Shown here: positions 30,601 through 41,400 of the stretch, piece after piece
How the letters are laid out: each line of letters opens with the position of its first letter
Numbering within the stretch: position 1 is the first letter of the stretch
From: Mycosarcoma maydis
Taxonomy: Eukaryota; Basidiomycota; Ustilaginomycetes; Ustilaginales
Length of the DNA stretch: 64,000 bases
Assembly (NCBI RefSeq): GCF_000328475.2
Contig: NC_026478.1
Coordinates: 682,001 to 746,000, forward strand
Direction of reading: 5' to 3'
The notes under the pieces: model-generated
What the model saw: the letters and a program-made list of their open reading frames with translations, nothing else
Told to the model about the DNA's origin: nothing
Database searches by the model: none
Program-made: the position numbers and the translations under genes

Positions 30601-31245
30601 GGTCCAAGATGCTCCAACAGTCGACACTGCACAGGCGCCGTAACCACCTCCACTTTTGCGACAAGCTCGGTTCGCCTCGTTTCCAAACACCTCACAGCGG
30701 CACAACCACAACGTGAAACACGCGAATTTAATCGACAATCACCACCAACTCACGACTCATGACTCACGTTGGTCTTGCACGTCCACTGCAATGCGCAAAC
30801 CGACACTCAAGGCCTCCTGACAAACCGCCTCACGCCTGCATCCTGTGAACGAAGCAAACGAGCCACAGAAGCGGTTCAAACATTGCATGAAACGCCCCAC
30901 GCTATGATCGTGAGACACATTGTTCCGATGGGGAACATGGTCAGAGTGTAGGCGCGCGCGGACGACAGCCGAGCTTGATCGCGGATGCCAGGACTGACAG
31001 TCGTGAGTACCACCAATATCAGCGTCAGCTTCAGCATCGTCAGCGGCCCCCGTCCTTCTCTGTTCCCGCCGACCGCTGTCGACCAGCCTGCCTTCGACTC
31101 AGCATCACCATCCCAATGAGCACGCTCTCATTACTCATCGACGTCAGACTCGACACGTACAACGACGTGCTGTCCAAATGCCAATGTCGGGTCTTTTTCA
31201 ACATAAAAGTAGATGTATATGAGCTTTAGCGACTGCAAGTGCTTG
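30601..31245. other. intergenic spacer
   Basis: Between two minus-strand genes: promoter of the acidic protein and 3' region of the RRM/PUF gene. A plus ORF ending at 31229 (including MSTLSLLIDVRLDTYNDVLS) has no family resemblance. Few heptamers. Confidence 0.5.
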
Positions 31246-34200
31246 TTAAAAGTAGGCTCTGAAGCTATGCAAGGATCTCGGCTGTTGTGAATGCTGTCGT
31301 GGTGCTTGTTGCTGACGTTGCGAATGCTGTTGATGCTGTGCTTGAGCGAGCTGTTGCGTCTGATAATGGTGAGTATGGACAGCGTTGTATGGATCGTGAG
31401 TGGAGTCCTGGGCAGTCGCCGTAGATGGCTGCGACCAGGCGTCCAAGTCGGTCTCTAGCTGCCTTCTAGTTGAGCGCATTGCTGAACCCTCGGTGGCCAA
31501 GGTACCGACATTCATCATTCCCATTTGTCTCTCTAGCCCAGTGGTGTCATAGGCACTTGGAACGCTGCTGTTCAGACCTGTTTGACTGTAAGGCGTTCCA
31601 GGTCCGCTGTTAGGCGTCATGGAAGCAACCAGCCCCATTTCAATGGCCAACGGTCGGTACGGAGGCATGTTGACCAATCCGTGCTTTAACAACAGTGCCT
31701 TGACCTCGTCTCCGCATCTCTGCCTTTCCGTTCCCTGCAACGCGTTTGCCTCTGCAAACAATTTTGTGACAAACTGACTTCCGTGCACCTGATCGACGAG
31801 AATCTCTTCCAGCAACTGCAACCTCTCACCTCCGAACAGAACACCAAGCAACTGCCTCGAGGCATCTGGATCCTCCTTCTGACTGATGATCCGGAGCACC
31901 GTCTGTGAGGCGAGCTTGTGCGTGCACAGATTTGCCAGATGAGGTGCCAGTCGAGGCGCAAGCAATCGAAATCTACCCGGTAGAGACGATGCGTCCAACA
32001 GCCAAGTCACCAACAGAGTTCCATTCTGACTCGTTGTCAGCGGAACCGAATTGAGCACGATCGCAAGCGCCACCTGCTTGATGTGAAACTTGTGCACTGC
32101 AGATGATTCCAGACATGTCCGCATGCTCCGAGACCCAAATCGACCCTGCGCAACTTCCCAGCATCTGTCCACCATGGCTTCGAAGATAAAGTCGCTGTGC
32201 GGACTGCCAAACGGAATGAGCCTCTGCACCACATAATTGCCGAATTGGTCCAGCAGCAATGGTGGCACGTACGGTCGAATATGCTGTACAATCATGACTC
32301 GTTGGTCGTCAGCGTGCGTGCAATCAATGATCTTTTGAGCCGCCCATGTGCCGTTCTTATGGACGCCGATCATGGCTAAATGCGGCGCGATGAGTGTGAG
32401 CATTGTCTTCTTCATGGGCTCACTGCATCGTTCGAAGAATTTCTGGACCAGCGTGTTGCCAATAAAGTCCGACGAGAGATCGACGACGCAGGGCAGATAG
32501 TCACGAGCGATAGCATCTGCGTCGGATGCAAGGCAGCTGGGAGTCTCGAGACGCTTGCGCACTTCTTTGAGCCTGTTGTTGTCGAAGCGTTTGCTCGGAG
32601 GCAGCTCTGGCACTGATGGAATGCGTGTAAAATAGGTGCCGAGCGGTCTCGGTCGAGCGATCTGTGCGACGTCGGCTTCAACATTCGGATCGAGCTCGTC
32701 GAGCTCCCGCATCAGCGATTGCAGATCATTGATCGTTGGCTTGGGCTTCATTGCGGCTGGTAGAGGAACACCGCCCTTGTCGCTGCTTGGAACGATGCTG
32801 TTAGATGAGCTGTGTGTTGGAAATCCGGTAGCTCGACCGGTCGCACCTGACGATACGAGTCGAGCAGAATCAGCGCTGAGATCGCGAGCCAGTCCGTGAG
32901 AACCAAGCGCATTTGGCGCCAAGTGTTGCCGTGACGAAGCATCAAAGGTGGAAGCGTAACGCAGCTCTTCGAGTCCGCTGATCATCTTTGAATCCAAGGA
33001 TGCACCGGGAGCAGCTCCCGCCAGAGCAGATAATGCCTCGATTGCTGCTTGGAATTCGGCCGAGCCAGAATCGAGCGAGCCATAATGGCTGTCCGAGGCA
33101 TTCGCTGGCACCTTGGCGAAGCCGATTCTCACCGGGCCCAGCTCGGCGCCAAGAACATCACGGCCATGGAGTGTCTGGCGCGCCACCATGGCGTCATCGA
33201 GGCGCTCATAGTTGATGAATGCGCAACTCTTGCTTGCCAGGACGCGAACGCTCTCGATAGGGCCAAATGGCGCAAAGATCGAGATCAGAGTCTCGATGGA
33301 CGTGGAGGAAGGTATCGACCCGATCCAGAGCGCGCGCGATGGCTCCTGATTTCCGCCCTCTGTTCCGACCACTTCGCTGGTGTACGCGTCAAGTGGTGCT
33401 CCAGTGGTGTCGGATGCTGTCGCAAAGAGCCCGAAGCCTGCTTGGGGCAACGATTCGGGCTTTCCGAAGCCGACACGCACCTGGCCTTCTGGTCCGATTG
33501 TGCCGAGACCTAGGCGCCCGTTCATGCGCCCAAAGACGTCTTCTCTGGCGCGAACGGCATCTGCGAGGTCGGCGTAGTTGATAAAGGCGCAGCTCTTTTC
33601 AGGCACAAGTCGAACAGTCTCGATAGAGCCGTAGCGTGAAAAGATGTGCACGAGGTCTGAGCTCGTGACTGTCGGTCGAAGGTGACCGATCCACAATGTA
33701 CGTGTTGGCTGAACGAACGGAGAGTTAGCGCCTGATCTTTGAGCTGCTGCCCTTTGCTGTTGTGGTCGGGCGGATGAATACATGTCGATGTTGGCGAGTG
33801 CTTCGTTGGCACTCGAAGAGCTTGGGCGAGATTTGCTTTCTCGTGTAAGCGAGGCATCGTACTGCATCTGCGTCATGCGCAACAGCTCTTGTTCGGCTCG
33901 AGCACGGCCTCCGGGACCCGAAAAGGCGGCGATGGTGCCAGCACGGTTACGTCCACCGGCGAAGAGAGCAGAAAGGTCGCTGTACAAGTCAGCTCTGGAC
34001 CCTGAAGCCAACGCCGCTGAAGCTACTTGACGGTTGCGATGATGGCTTAGCACCGCTGGTGGCGTGAGACTCGATTCGAGACCAGTCTGTACAGCAGACG
34101 GAGTGGCAAGGTAGTGGTCCAGCGCAGGGGCGCGGGAATGTGGTTGATCGAGCACACCCATGCTGGTAGCTCTTGGTCTGGAAGCATTTGCAGACGCACG

Positions 34201-35361
34201 GTTGCTAAAATCAGAAGATGGAGACGAGGTGGCAGCACTGTATTGGTGGAGCCGGTTTTGCAGGGCCGTGTTGAGGAGCGATGATTGCGGCGCGTTGGCA
34301 GCGTACGGACTTTGCGAGCCAGAGACGTGGCCAGAATGGAGGCCGACGGAGTTGCTGGTCGAGTGAGGGGCAGACTCGCTGGCTGTTGGAGCTGTGCTAA
34401 ATGCAAAAGAGGTGAGGTAGCTGTTGCTGCGTGCACGGCCGTCACCGTTGTTGAGCCGGGGTCGGAGCTGATGAACACCGAGCGTGGATGAGCGGTTGCG
34501 CAGTTGCACCGAAGCCAGGTAAGCATCTGCATCTACAAAGCCACGATCGGTGTCAGAATTATGGCTCAGAGCTTCGTTTGCATTGGCGGCAACATGATTA
34601 TTTGGCTCGCGACGGTCCGCGCCGCTGAGACCGAGATAGTCGAGCGTATCTGTGTTGCCGAAGGAAAAGCGGGGATCTGCGGTATCGTTTGTTTGAGATG
34701 GAGAGTTGGAATCGTCTTCGGTAGCAGCGGATGTCATGGTGCTTAAACCAGAGCGTGTGGGTTGCCAGTTGGAAGAGAAGAAGGACGGACCAAAGGCATT
34801 GGCAAGGTTGGCAGTTGGGAGAGTGAGTGATCCGGAGCGGAGACGTTGTGATGAGCAGGACACTGTCAGAGCAGGGTCAAAGTGAGCAGGATCACTAGCA
34901 GCTGAGATTTGTGGGAGAGCGCCTCGGCTCGCAAGGTCGAGCAAGGCGTCACTCTTGGAATTTGAACCAGAGCCATGCGAGAGATGTGCAAGCAGCGGCG
35001 GACGATCTATCGGAGAGGGTTGTTGAATGATGGGAGCTGCATCGCCCCAGCTAGATGGCAAGGTGCCGGCACGAGCCCTGCCACCACGGTTGGAGCGACT
35101 GCTCTGTGCAGGTTCGACGATGGGATCCGAGTCATTTGCGATGCTGGCGGTACGATATGCAGGTGGAGATCTAAAGGCGTCCTCCGGGGTCTGAAGCTGG
35201 ATCGCTCTTCTGGAGAAATACGAGGACTGAGATGCTAACGCCGATGTCGACGTTGATGCAGATGCTGGTGTTGAAGGTGATGCATTGGGTAAGCTGGCAC
35301 CTTGACCGTCAAAACGAGCCTGCATGTTTGGGGAAAGCAAGCCGCGCGAAGTGTTGGTCAA
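31246..35361 (-). CDS. RRM and Pumilio-repeat RNA-binding protein, JSN1/PUF2 type
   Basis: 1371 residues, single exon. Two RRMs are present at about 551-625 (TLWIGHLRPTVTSSDLVHIF, SCAFINYADLADAVRA) and 674-745 (ALWIGSIPSSTSIETLISIF, SCAFINYERLDDAMVARQTL), followed by a Pumilio homology region at about 955-1205 with roughly six repeats (DFIGNTLVQKFFERCSEPMK, GTWAAQKIIDC, QFGNYVVQRLI, GSRSMRTCLES). RRM plus PUF in one chain is the layout of yeast Jsn1/Puf1 and Puf2, which bind 3' UTRs of mRNAs, many for membrane or mitochondrial proteins. The first 540 residues and the Gln/His-rich C-terminus are disordered. Cytoplasmic post-transcriptional control is inferred from the family. Confidence 0.93.
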   Translation of the reverse strand: MTNTSRGLLSPNMQARFDGQGASLPNASPSTPASASTSTSALASQSSYFSRRAIQLQTPEDAFRSPPAYRTASIANDSDPIVEPAQSSRSNRGGRARAGTLPSSWGDAAPIIQQPSPIDRPPLLAHLSHGSGSNSKSDALLDLASRGALPQISAASDPAHFDPALTVSCSSQRLRSGSLTLPTANLANAFGPSFFSSNWQPTRSGLSTMTSAATEDDSNSPSQTNDTADPRFSFGNTDTLDYLGLSGADRREPNNHVAANANEALSHNSDTDRGFVDADAYLASVQLRNRSSTLGVHQLRPRLNNGDGRARSNSYLTSFAFSTAPTASESAPHSTSNSVGLHSGHVSGSQSPYAANAPQSSLLNTALQNRLHQYSAATSSPSSDFSNRASANASRPRATSMGVLDQPHSRAPALDHYLATPSAVQTGLESSLTPPAVLSHHRNRQVASAALASGSRADLYSDLSALFAGGRNRAGTIAAFSGPGGRARAEQELLRMTQMQYDASLTRESKSRPSSSSANEALANIDMYSSARPQQQRAAAQRSGANSPFVQPTRTLWIGHLRPTVTSSDLVHIFSRYGSIETVRLVPEKSCAFINYADLADAVRAREDVFGRMNGRLGLGTIGPEGQVRVGFGKPESLPQAGFGLFATASDTTGAPLDAYTSEVVGTEGGNQEPSRALWIGSIPSSTSIETLISIFAPFGPIESVRVLASKSCAFINYERLDDAMVARQTLHGRDVLGAELGPVRIGFAKVPANASDSHYGSLDSGSAEFQAAIEALSALAGAAPGASLDSKMISGLEELRYASTFDASSRQHLAPNALGSHGLARDLSADSARLVSSGATGRATGFPTHSSSNSIVPSSDKGGVPLPAAMKPKPTINDLQSLMRELDELDPNVEADVAQIARPRPLGTYFTRIPSVPELPPSKRFDNNRLKEVRKRLETPSCLASDADAIARDYLPCVVDLSSDFIGNTLVQKFFERCSEPMKKTMLTLIAPHLAMIGVHKNGTWAAQKIIDCTHADDQRVMIVQHIRPYVPPLLLDQFGNYVVQRLIPFGSPHSDFIFEAMVDRCWEVAQGRFGSRSMRTCLESSAVHKFHIKQVALAIVLNSVPLTTSQNGTLLVTWLLDASSLPGRFRLLAPRLAPHLANLCTHKLASQTVLRIISQKEDPDASRQLLGVLFGGERLQLLEEILVDQVHGSQFVTKLFAEANALQGTERQRCGDEVKALLLKHGLVNMPPYRPLAIEMGLVASMTPNSGPGTPYSQTGLNSSVPSAYDTTGLERQMGMMNVGTLATEGSAMRSTRRQLETDLDAWSQPSTATAQDSTHDPYNAVHTHHYQTQQLAQAQHQQHSQRQQQAPRQHSQQPRSLHSFRAYF

Positions 35362-35771
35362 CTAGTGCAATTCCAGTGATTCCAGTGCATGCATATCGGA
35401 TGAGGTGCTGGACGGATGAGCAGTCAGCTGCCGATCGATTTGAATGATACGTAGTGCTTTTCCAAGTCGATTGGTTCCGATGTGGTGCTTTCAAACGTTT
35501 GCACCAAGGAGACGGTTGTCGACGAAGCTGATTGCTTGGATCGACGAGGTAGACGGACGGACTCTGCCTCCTGTCCGTCTGACAATCCGAATGAGATGGT
35601 GGCCTATTCGGAACGCCGGTTGCTGAGCGGAGCGGATGAAATGCACGATATCTGACGCTTAAATGCCTGAATGAGATGATGGAGAGATGTGTGCAGCATA
35701 AGGCAATCACAAAGGCGAGATGAATGCAGACTCGTGACTATCGCCCGATACTTTTGTGTGGATTCTAGGAT

Positions 35772-35838
35772 ATTCGTGATTCGTAAGTCGTGATTCGTGA
35801 TTCGTGATTCGTGATTCGTGATTCGTGATTCGTGATTG
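35772..35838. repeat. GATTCGT heptamer array
   Basis: About nine units of ATTCGTG with one variant (attcgtaagtcgtg) near the left end and a run of identical copies on the right. Located 410 bp upstream of the RRM/PUF start codon. Confidence 0.93.
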
Positions 35839-36773
35839 TCCGGACAAGCAAACGGGCTTATGCTTAGGTTTGGTGTCGTGGTGAACGAAGCACAGATGAG
35901 TGTGCGTGGGAATTGTAAATCACTCTGCGACACTCACACTCACACTCATGACTCATGACTGTGCTCTGTGAGACAGCACAGCTGAATTCTTGCTTCAGCT
36001 CGTGACTGAACTGAACTGAACTCTGAACTGAACTGCCCGAAAAAGCCAAAATCACGAATCACTAAATGCGTGCTCAGCTTGGCACTCACGTTTTGTGGTG
36101 GGGATTCCCTTTCTGGTGCACTCACGACTCTCACCGAGTGCGAGAAGCGGCAATTGTCAAATCGTGAATAATAATCATCCATCAAAATCACGACTCTTGA
36201 GCCCGTGCACGCCCGATCTGTTACACCCGATGCATTCACTTGTCTTACCCCCCTTCCACGTGACCGGCAGCAAAGTGCCTGTGCTCGGCCTGGAACGGCA
36301 CACAAGCGCGAAGGTTTGGACTTTTTCCCGCAAAGTAATATTAAGTTTATTTTTATTTCTACTTTTACCAATGCATCTACAAATTCTGAGGCTTGAATCA
36401 CGAATCACTTGAATCGCATCTGCGTGGGTCGCTTACAAGCGGGTGCAGCCCCGTCTTCAGTCAACGTTGACCTTATATATCCACGATCACGACGGGGTGT
36501 TGCCTCTCGAAAACTGCCTGACTGGTTCCGATTCTGGCTGGCTTCTGTATTTCGAGCTGAGTTTTCTCTTCTTTTTTTCTATTTTTTTCTCCTTCTTCTA
36601 CTCTGTGAGTGTCACTGTGACAATGTGCCTGGTATGCGTGTATGCGTGTGTCTTGCTGTCGCAGTCACGAGTGTCGCTGTGCTTTGCGGCTGCATTCCTT
36701 CGTAAGCCACACAGAGTCATACAGGCAGCCCCAACTGCCACATTTTGGTGATTCGTGATTTGTGCTTCTGTGG

Positions 36774-36820
36774 TTCTGTGATTCTGTGATTCTGTGATTC
36801 TGTGATTCTGTGATTCTGTG
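36774..36820. repeat. ATTCTGTG 8-bp array
   Basis: Five perfect ATTCTGTG units (36781-36820) preceded by a degenerate copy and followed by ACTTGTG and ATTTGTG, so an 8-bp relative grades into the 7-bp heptamer family. Confidence 0.92.
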
Positions 36821-37214
36821 ACTTGTGATTTGTGATTGCCTCGGCTCTTTCTCTCTCTCTCTCTTTGGCGCGCTCAGTCGTGAGTTTGTCTGGTTTAGTC
36901 AGAGTCTTCGCAGCCCATTCACGAATCACGAATACGATTCGTGATTTCCCGCCGCCGAGTGCGCCGTCATCAAACGACACTCGCACTTTCATCCCGCTCC
37001 TCATCTTCCTGGACCAACCATCACTTGAGCATACCTTCTTACCGACTCGATCTCGACTCGCTCATCCGTCACCGTCCGCTTATCATTCTGTACCCGCATC
37101 TTTACCTCTGTCTTTCCTTCTCGCCAAAACCTTGCGACAAATTCGACGGCACTGACCACTCGCACACCAACCATCGTTCGACTTGAAGCATCATCACCCA
37201 TCTCTTTGCGACTG

Positions 37215-37314
37215 NNNNNNNNNNNNNNNNNNNNNNNNNNNNNNNNNNNNNNNNNNNNNNNNNNNNNNNNNNNNNNNNNNNNNNNNNNNNNNNNNNNNNN
37301 NNNNNNNNNNNNNN
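37215..37314. other. assembly gap (100 N)
   Basis: Exactly 100 N, the usual placeholder for a scaffold gap of unknown size. It lies 287 bp before the start codon at 37601, in the leader or promoter of that gene; true spacing is unknown. Confidence 0.99.
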
Positions 37315-37600
37315 ATCAAAGATACCATCTGTGCCCCTCTACCACTGTGCTACTGCCAGGCGGTGGATGATGAATGGTTCCTTCCCTCAGTCTTGATTGA
37401 GCGTCTGGTGTACCTTGTTCTGCATCAATCGCGCTCGCTCTCTTTCATCCACCTTTTCGTTCTCCTCGCGCATTGCTTCTACTGAGGCGACCTCAACCCT
37501 TCCTACATCACAACTGTCACTTCCGTTTGACACGCTTTCTCGCTTTCGTTTCTGGTCGGTACTTGCTATCTATTCGTCTAAACAGCCTGAAATCAAGGTC

Positions 37601-40294
37601 ATGGCCGCCACTAGAGCTCGCACCGAACATGCCGCCGCCGCCGCCGCTGCCGCTGCTGCTGCCGCTTCTCCTGCGTCGCACAATGTCGATGATATGTCCT
37701 CCAACAGCGAGGCTGTTTCTGTCAATGCAACCACCCACGACCACACTCCCGCCCGTCGTACCACCACTCGAACCCGTAAACTTCCCAGTCGTCTTATGCC
37801 GTCCCCTTCACCTCCCCCTTCGCGTCCATCCTCGCTCTTCAATGCAGCAAAGCACGCCAAGGGCGGCAGCGATGGCACAAACGTCCCACCCACACCTCCC
37901 GCGCTTGCTTCAACAGCTTCAGCCATCGTCTCCAAGTCGCGTAAATCCGCCAGGCCAGATGCTGACATCACAACCAGCACAACCACCGACCTCGGCGCTG
38001 CAGCCGACAAGGATGACGCCGAAGATCTTGGCCCAGGTAAACGCAAGCGTCGTCCTAGTAGCATGTACAGGCCCCCTTCTACGTTGACCACCGTCGAAAC
38101 TTTATCGCCTGCCTCGTCCCTTTCTTCGTCCAAGTCCAAGAAAAAGGGACGCAGCACCAGTCCTGAAGCTCTCGCCTCAAAGGGCCAATCTCCGTCGGCT
38201 GCAGTGGCCCAGGTCAAGCTCAAGAATCGCCTCTCCAAGAACAGGCTGGAATCTGGCACGCCGATGTCGAAGAAGCGAGACCAGGCTAGCAGCGGCGCTC
38301 AGGACGATGCTCCGGTGCCATCGCTTCGTGCAAACGGTGACGATTCGGACGCAGATCTCGAGGCTGGCGCTTGCACCGAGTCAAAGCGCATTCGGATCGC
38401 AGACGCCCAAGACTCGATGGACCTTTCGCCTCCACCTCTGCTTCCACGCGATGGCTCAGCCAGGATGCAGTTGCCAATGCAATACTCTCAGCCCACCTTC
38501 ATTCGCGGCGGCCGCATCAGTGTTTCGCCAGAGGCTTCCACAAAGAGGCCACTCAAGTTTGGCATTCGAGACTTTCATCGACCTCATATGGCGGATGATG
38601 CACTTGAATTGGAGCGCCCACGCATCACCAACGTGAAGCGTGCCAACAAACGCGAGGCTCAGCCCTCCTGGAAGCGCTCTGGCACCGTGATGTCTTCGTC
38701 TCCCATCTCGGCTGGGCTTTCCAAGTTTGAGAGCGACGTGGGAGCGCCCTTGACTTACGCTCCTCTTCGCTGTGGCTCTCGTACCGCGGCCAGCTTCCGC
38801 AATCTGTACAGCGCACCCTTGACCAGACGTGTCGCTGAAGAAGAGGAAAACAGCAGCGACAACGAGGACGAGGATGACGATGAAAATGACTTTCACCAAG
38901 CTATGCTCGACGCCGACTTTGACTTTTTCGACTCGCAAACGTCCGACTCTACCTCACCAAAATCGCTCTGGCCTGCCTCTCGACGCAGGACCATCGACGA
39001 GGCCGAGATGGATGACACACCTGCCACTACCCCTCGAAGTCCGCTCTCGGGATGCGACCTTCCCTCGCCGGACAGCCCGCGCTGCAAGACCAAGACCGAC
39101 GAGGATGTGACCATGTCGAGCGTCGAAGACAAGGTCATGTCGTTCAGCGCGGGACGGGACTCGGTGTTCGCTCATGCTCTACCAACCACGCAGGTTGGCG
39201 CCGACAAGCCACACCAGCACGCAGGATCGCTTACACTATCGCTGCCGTACGATCCCGCCGTCGCCAGCTCGTCTCCCCATCTGCGCGCTGCGGACCTTGA
39301 CTCTGGTGCAGCGAGCGTGACCAAAGCTGACAAGGGTGCAACTGCAAGCACGCAGATGGGCACGCCTGTCCTGCAGAGGCGAAAGCACGCTGGGCTGCCC
39401 GCAGGTCCACATGCACTGTCTCCGCTCAAGCTGGGCGCAGACCTAATGGAACGAAGCAACTCGAATGCTCTCGCATACATGCAGCTCTCCCCCATGATTG
39501 AGATGGAATCGCCCCTGCTGAGCCCTGGGCTGACGTTGAGCATGCACACCAAGCTCGCCGACTTGCCGAGCCCGTTTCTCATGGGCGTTAGTGCATTGCC
39601 GGATCTCGAACAGCCAGCTCCGCTGGATTTGCCCCCCACCGAGGGCTCGACCACTCCCAAGCACTCGAGTCCGGAGATCTCGGCTGCCGAGCCATCTAGC
39701 ATCGACGTGGCCCAGTCAGCACTGGCAATAGCCAAGCCTGAGGTTGTCCAAGAAACCTCGTCCTCGCAGCAGTCTCAAGTCAAAGGACCTGATGCCGCAA
39801 AAGAAAACACTGTCAGAGTGGAGAAGCCGACGGCGCGACGACCTGCTCTGCCTCCACCGCGTCAGATCCGATTCACAACCTTCACCACCGCATCGGTCGA
39901 GTCGAATGATAGCAAGCCTCAGCAGCCCGAGACGACCATCAAGATGGCCGCTTGTCTGATTCCCTCGCAGCAACAGCAGAACAGGCAGGAACAGCAAGCT
40001 GGTGCCGGCGCTGGTGCCTCGACCAGCTCCATCTCTGATCCAACTCCCGAATTGATCCAGTGCGGCTCGGGTTCATGTGAATCAGATTCAGATTCATCGA
40101 GCCCCATGTCACAATCAGATAGCGCGTCGACGGCTGATGCCGAAGTCGAGACTATCCTGTTTGGACCTCCCGAGAAGCTCGACCTGCATGAGCTTGACCA
40201 TGCCTGGAACGGTGGCAAGCCTGGCCAGCATGAAGACGCTCTGCGTCGAGCCACTGCGGATCAGATCCGCCACGTGCATGTCAACGCTGAGTGA
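37601..40294 (+). CDS. large disordered Ser/Pro-rich protein
   Basis: Not recognised. 897 residues from the ATG at 37601 (MAATRARTEHAAAAAAAAAA); an upstream in-frame extension to 37397 is open but lies in a pyrimidine-rich leader. The N-terminal alanine tract comes from a GCC/GCT codon run at 37629-37667. Basic patches (PGKRKRRPSS, SKSKKKGRS) suggest nuclear location. A conserved-looking segment occurs near 355-400 (QPTFIRGGRISVSPEA, RPLKFGIRDFHRPHMADDAL) followed by an acidic stretch (EEEENSSDNEDEDDDENDFH) and a short C-terminal module (ILFGPPEKLDLHELDHAWNG). Layout is that of a regulatory or scaffold protein; no function is claimed. Confidence 0.75.
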   Translation: MAATRARTEHAAAAAAAAAAAASPASHNVDDMSSNSEAVSVNATTHDHTPARRTTTRTRKLPSRLMPSPSPPPSRPSSLFNAAKHAKGGSDGTNVPPTPPALASTASAIVSKSRKSARPDADITTSTTTDLGAAADKDDAEDLGPGKRKRRPSSMYRPPSTLTTVETLSPASSLSSSKSKKKGRSTSPEALASKGQSPSAAVAQVKLKNRLSKNRLESGTPMSKKRDQASSGAQDDAPVPSLRANGDDSDADLEAGACTESKRIRIADAQDSMDLSPPPLLPRDGSARMQLPMQYSQPTFIRGGRISVSPEASTKRPLKFGIRDFHRPHMADDALELERPRITNVKRANKREAQPSWKRSGTVMSSSPISAGLSKFESDVGAPLTYAPLRCGSRTAASFRNLYSAPLTRRVAEEEENSSDNEDEDDDENDFHQAMLDADFDFFDSQTSDSTSPKSLWPASRRRTIDEAEMDDTPATTPRSPLSGCDLPSPDSPRCKTKTDEDVTMSSVEDKVMSFSAGRDSVFAHALPTTQVGADKPHQHAGSLTLSLPYDPAVASSSPHLRAADLDSGAASVTKADKGATASTQMGTPVLQRRKHAGLPAGPHALSPLKLGADLMERSNSNALAYMQLSPMIEMESPLLSPGLTLSMHTKLADLPSPFLMGVSALPDLEQPAPLDLPPTEGSTTPKHSSPEISAAEPSSIDVAQSALAIAKPEVVQETSSSQQSQVKGPDAAKENTVRVEKPTARRPALPPPRQIRFTTFTTASVESNDSKPQQPETTIKMAACLIPSQQQQNRQEQQAGAGAGASTSSISDPTPELIQCGSGSCESDSDSSSPMSQSDSASTADAEVETILFGPPEKLDLHELDHAWNGGKPGQHEDALRRATADQIRHVHVNAE

Positions 40295-41400
40295 CTCGAC
40301 GCTTGAGCCAAGACATGTCTCTATCTCAAGTTGCGCTCTTGCGCCTCGCTTGATAACATATATGCTTCCTTTGCTCTTGTAAAATAGTTGAGTATCAGGC
40401 AGCCCTGACACTTGAACACCTTTTGGAAATTGGGGCTTCAGATCTGTCTTGGCCTGTCCAAGTCGGTCAAACAGATTGCTTTGGCTCTCTTAGGTTCTTC
40501 TTATCTTGTAACAACATGACATGCCCCTCTATTATGCGCTTCTTCTTGTCTCCTTGTCCACCCTGTTTCTGTAGGTATATGCCACAACTACAAAATCACA
40601 ACCACCACTTTGCTTTGCTCCGATCGCCTTGGCATGCATTGGTGTCGGCGAAACTCGAATCAAAGCTTCTTTTCGCTTGTCGTGGTCCAAGTGAACTGTG
40701 ACAGTGCCGAGTTTGTGCTGATTGTGCGCTCATCGTTGATTGAGATGAATATATCGGTGCAAACGTGGGAGGATGGCGTGCGAGGGGTTGGCAAAGGTGA
40801 CAGCCACGAACAACGTTGATGGTTGACAGTCACGAGTCATTCACGATTCGTGATTAGGTTGCGTAACTCAGCTCAGCAGCTGTGTCTCGCGCTGAGTCGC
40901 AACTCACGACTTGAAATCGTGTGTGAATCGTGAATGTGAATCCGTGAATCACGAAAGTGAATCGTGAAAAATATTTCGGACCCTTTTTGCGCTAAGTAGA
41001 GCAAATTCAGCGAGCGCGCCTGTTAGCGCAGGCTAAGGGCCAGTAAGGGGCGACTCGCAACCTGCAAAGCTGTTTAAAACTCTTTTGTGGAGGAGGCCAA
41101 CGCTGAAATCACAATCGCGAATCGTGAATCTCTAATCGTGAGTTGTAATCGCGAATCGTGAATCGTGAGTTGTAATCACGAATCTTATCTGTGAAACACA
41201 ACCGGAACGAGCTGAGCCTCCTATCTCACCCTCAACCATCCGCCCAAGCTCAACACACGATTGCCACCCCCCTCTCCCACTTATACGCCTTTGCTGCAAT
41301 CATAGGTGGTCTTTTCTGCGACTCAGATTGACCGTCCTGGATACGCTTTGTGGCGCCGGATTGACGGATCGAGTTGAACTTCTCATGCATTTTCCAAAGC
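40295..41400. promoter_or_regulatory. spacer upstream of ATG15 with dispersed heptamers
   Basis: 1.1 kb between two plus-strand genes. Heptamers and near-matches are dense at about 40826-40970 and 41105-41186 in both orientations (gtgaatcgtgaatgtgaatc, gtgagttgtaatcgcgaatc). No gene. Confidence 0.65.

Larger units (their letters stand above)
35362..37214. promoter_or_regulatory. repeat-rich spacer left of the assembly gap
   Basis: Divergent spacer between the RRM/PUF gene and the disordered-protein gene. Contains a heptamer array (35772-35838), scattered heptamers (36050, 36395, 36920-36945), an 8-bp array (36774-36820) and CT-rich sequence before the gap. ORFs running through the repeats are artefacts. 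A TATATA lies near 36475. Confidence 0.6.

Noticed and set aside
30975..31229. Plus ORF containing MSTLSLLIDVRLDTYNDVLS
   Set aside because: No family; a proposed intron would be only ~32 nt; sits in the 3' flank of the RRM/PUF gene.
35309..35710. 133-codon minus ORF overlapping the RRM/PUF start
   Set aside because: Different frame, His/Ser-rich leader-like sequence without motifs.
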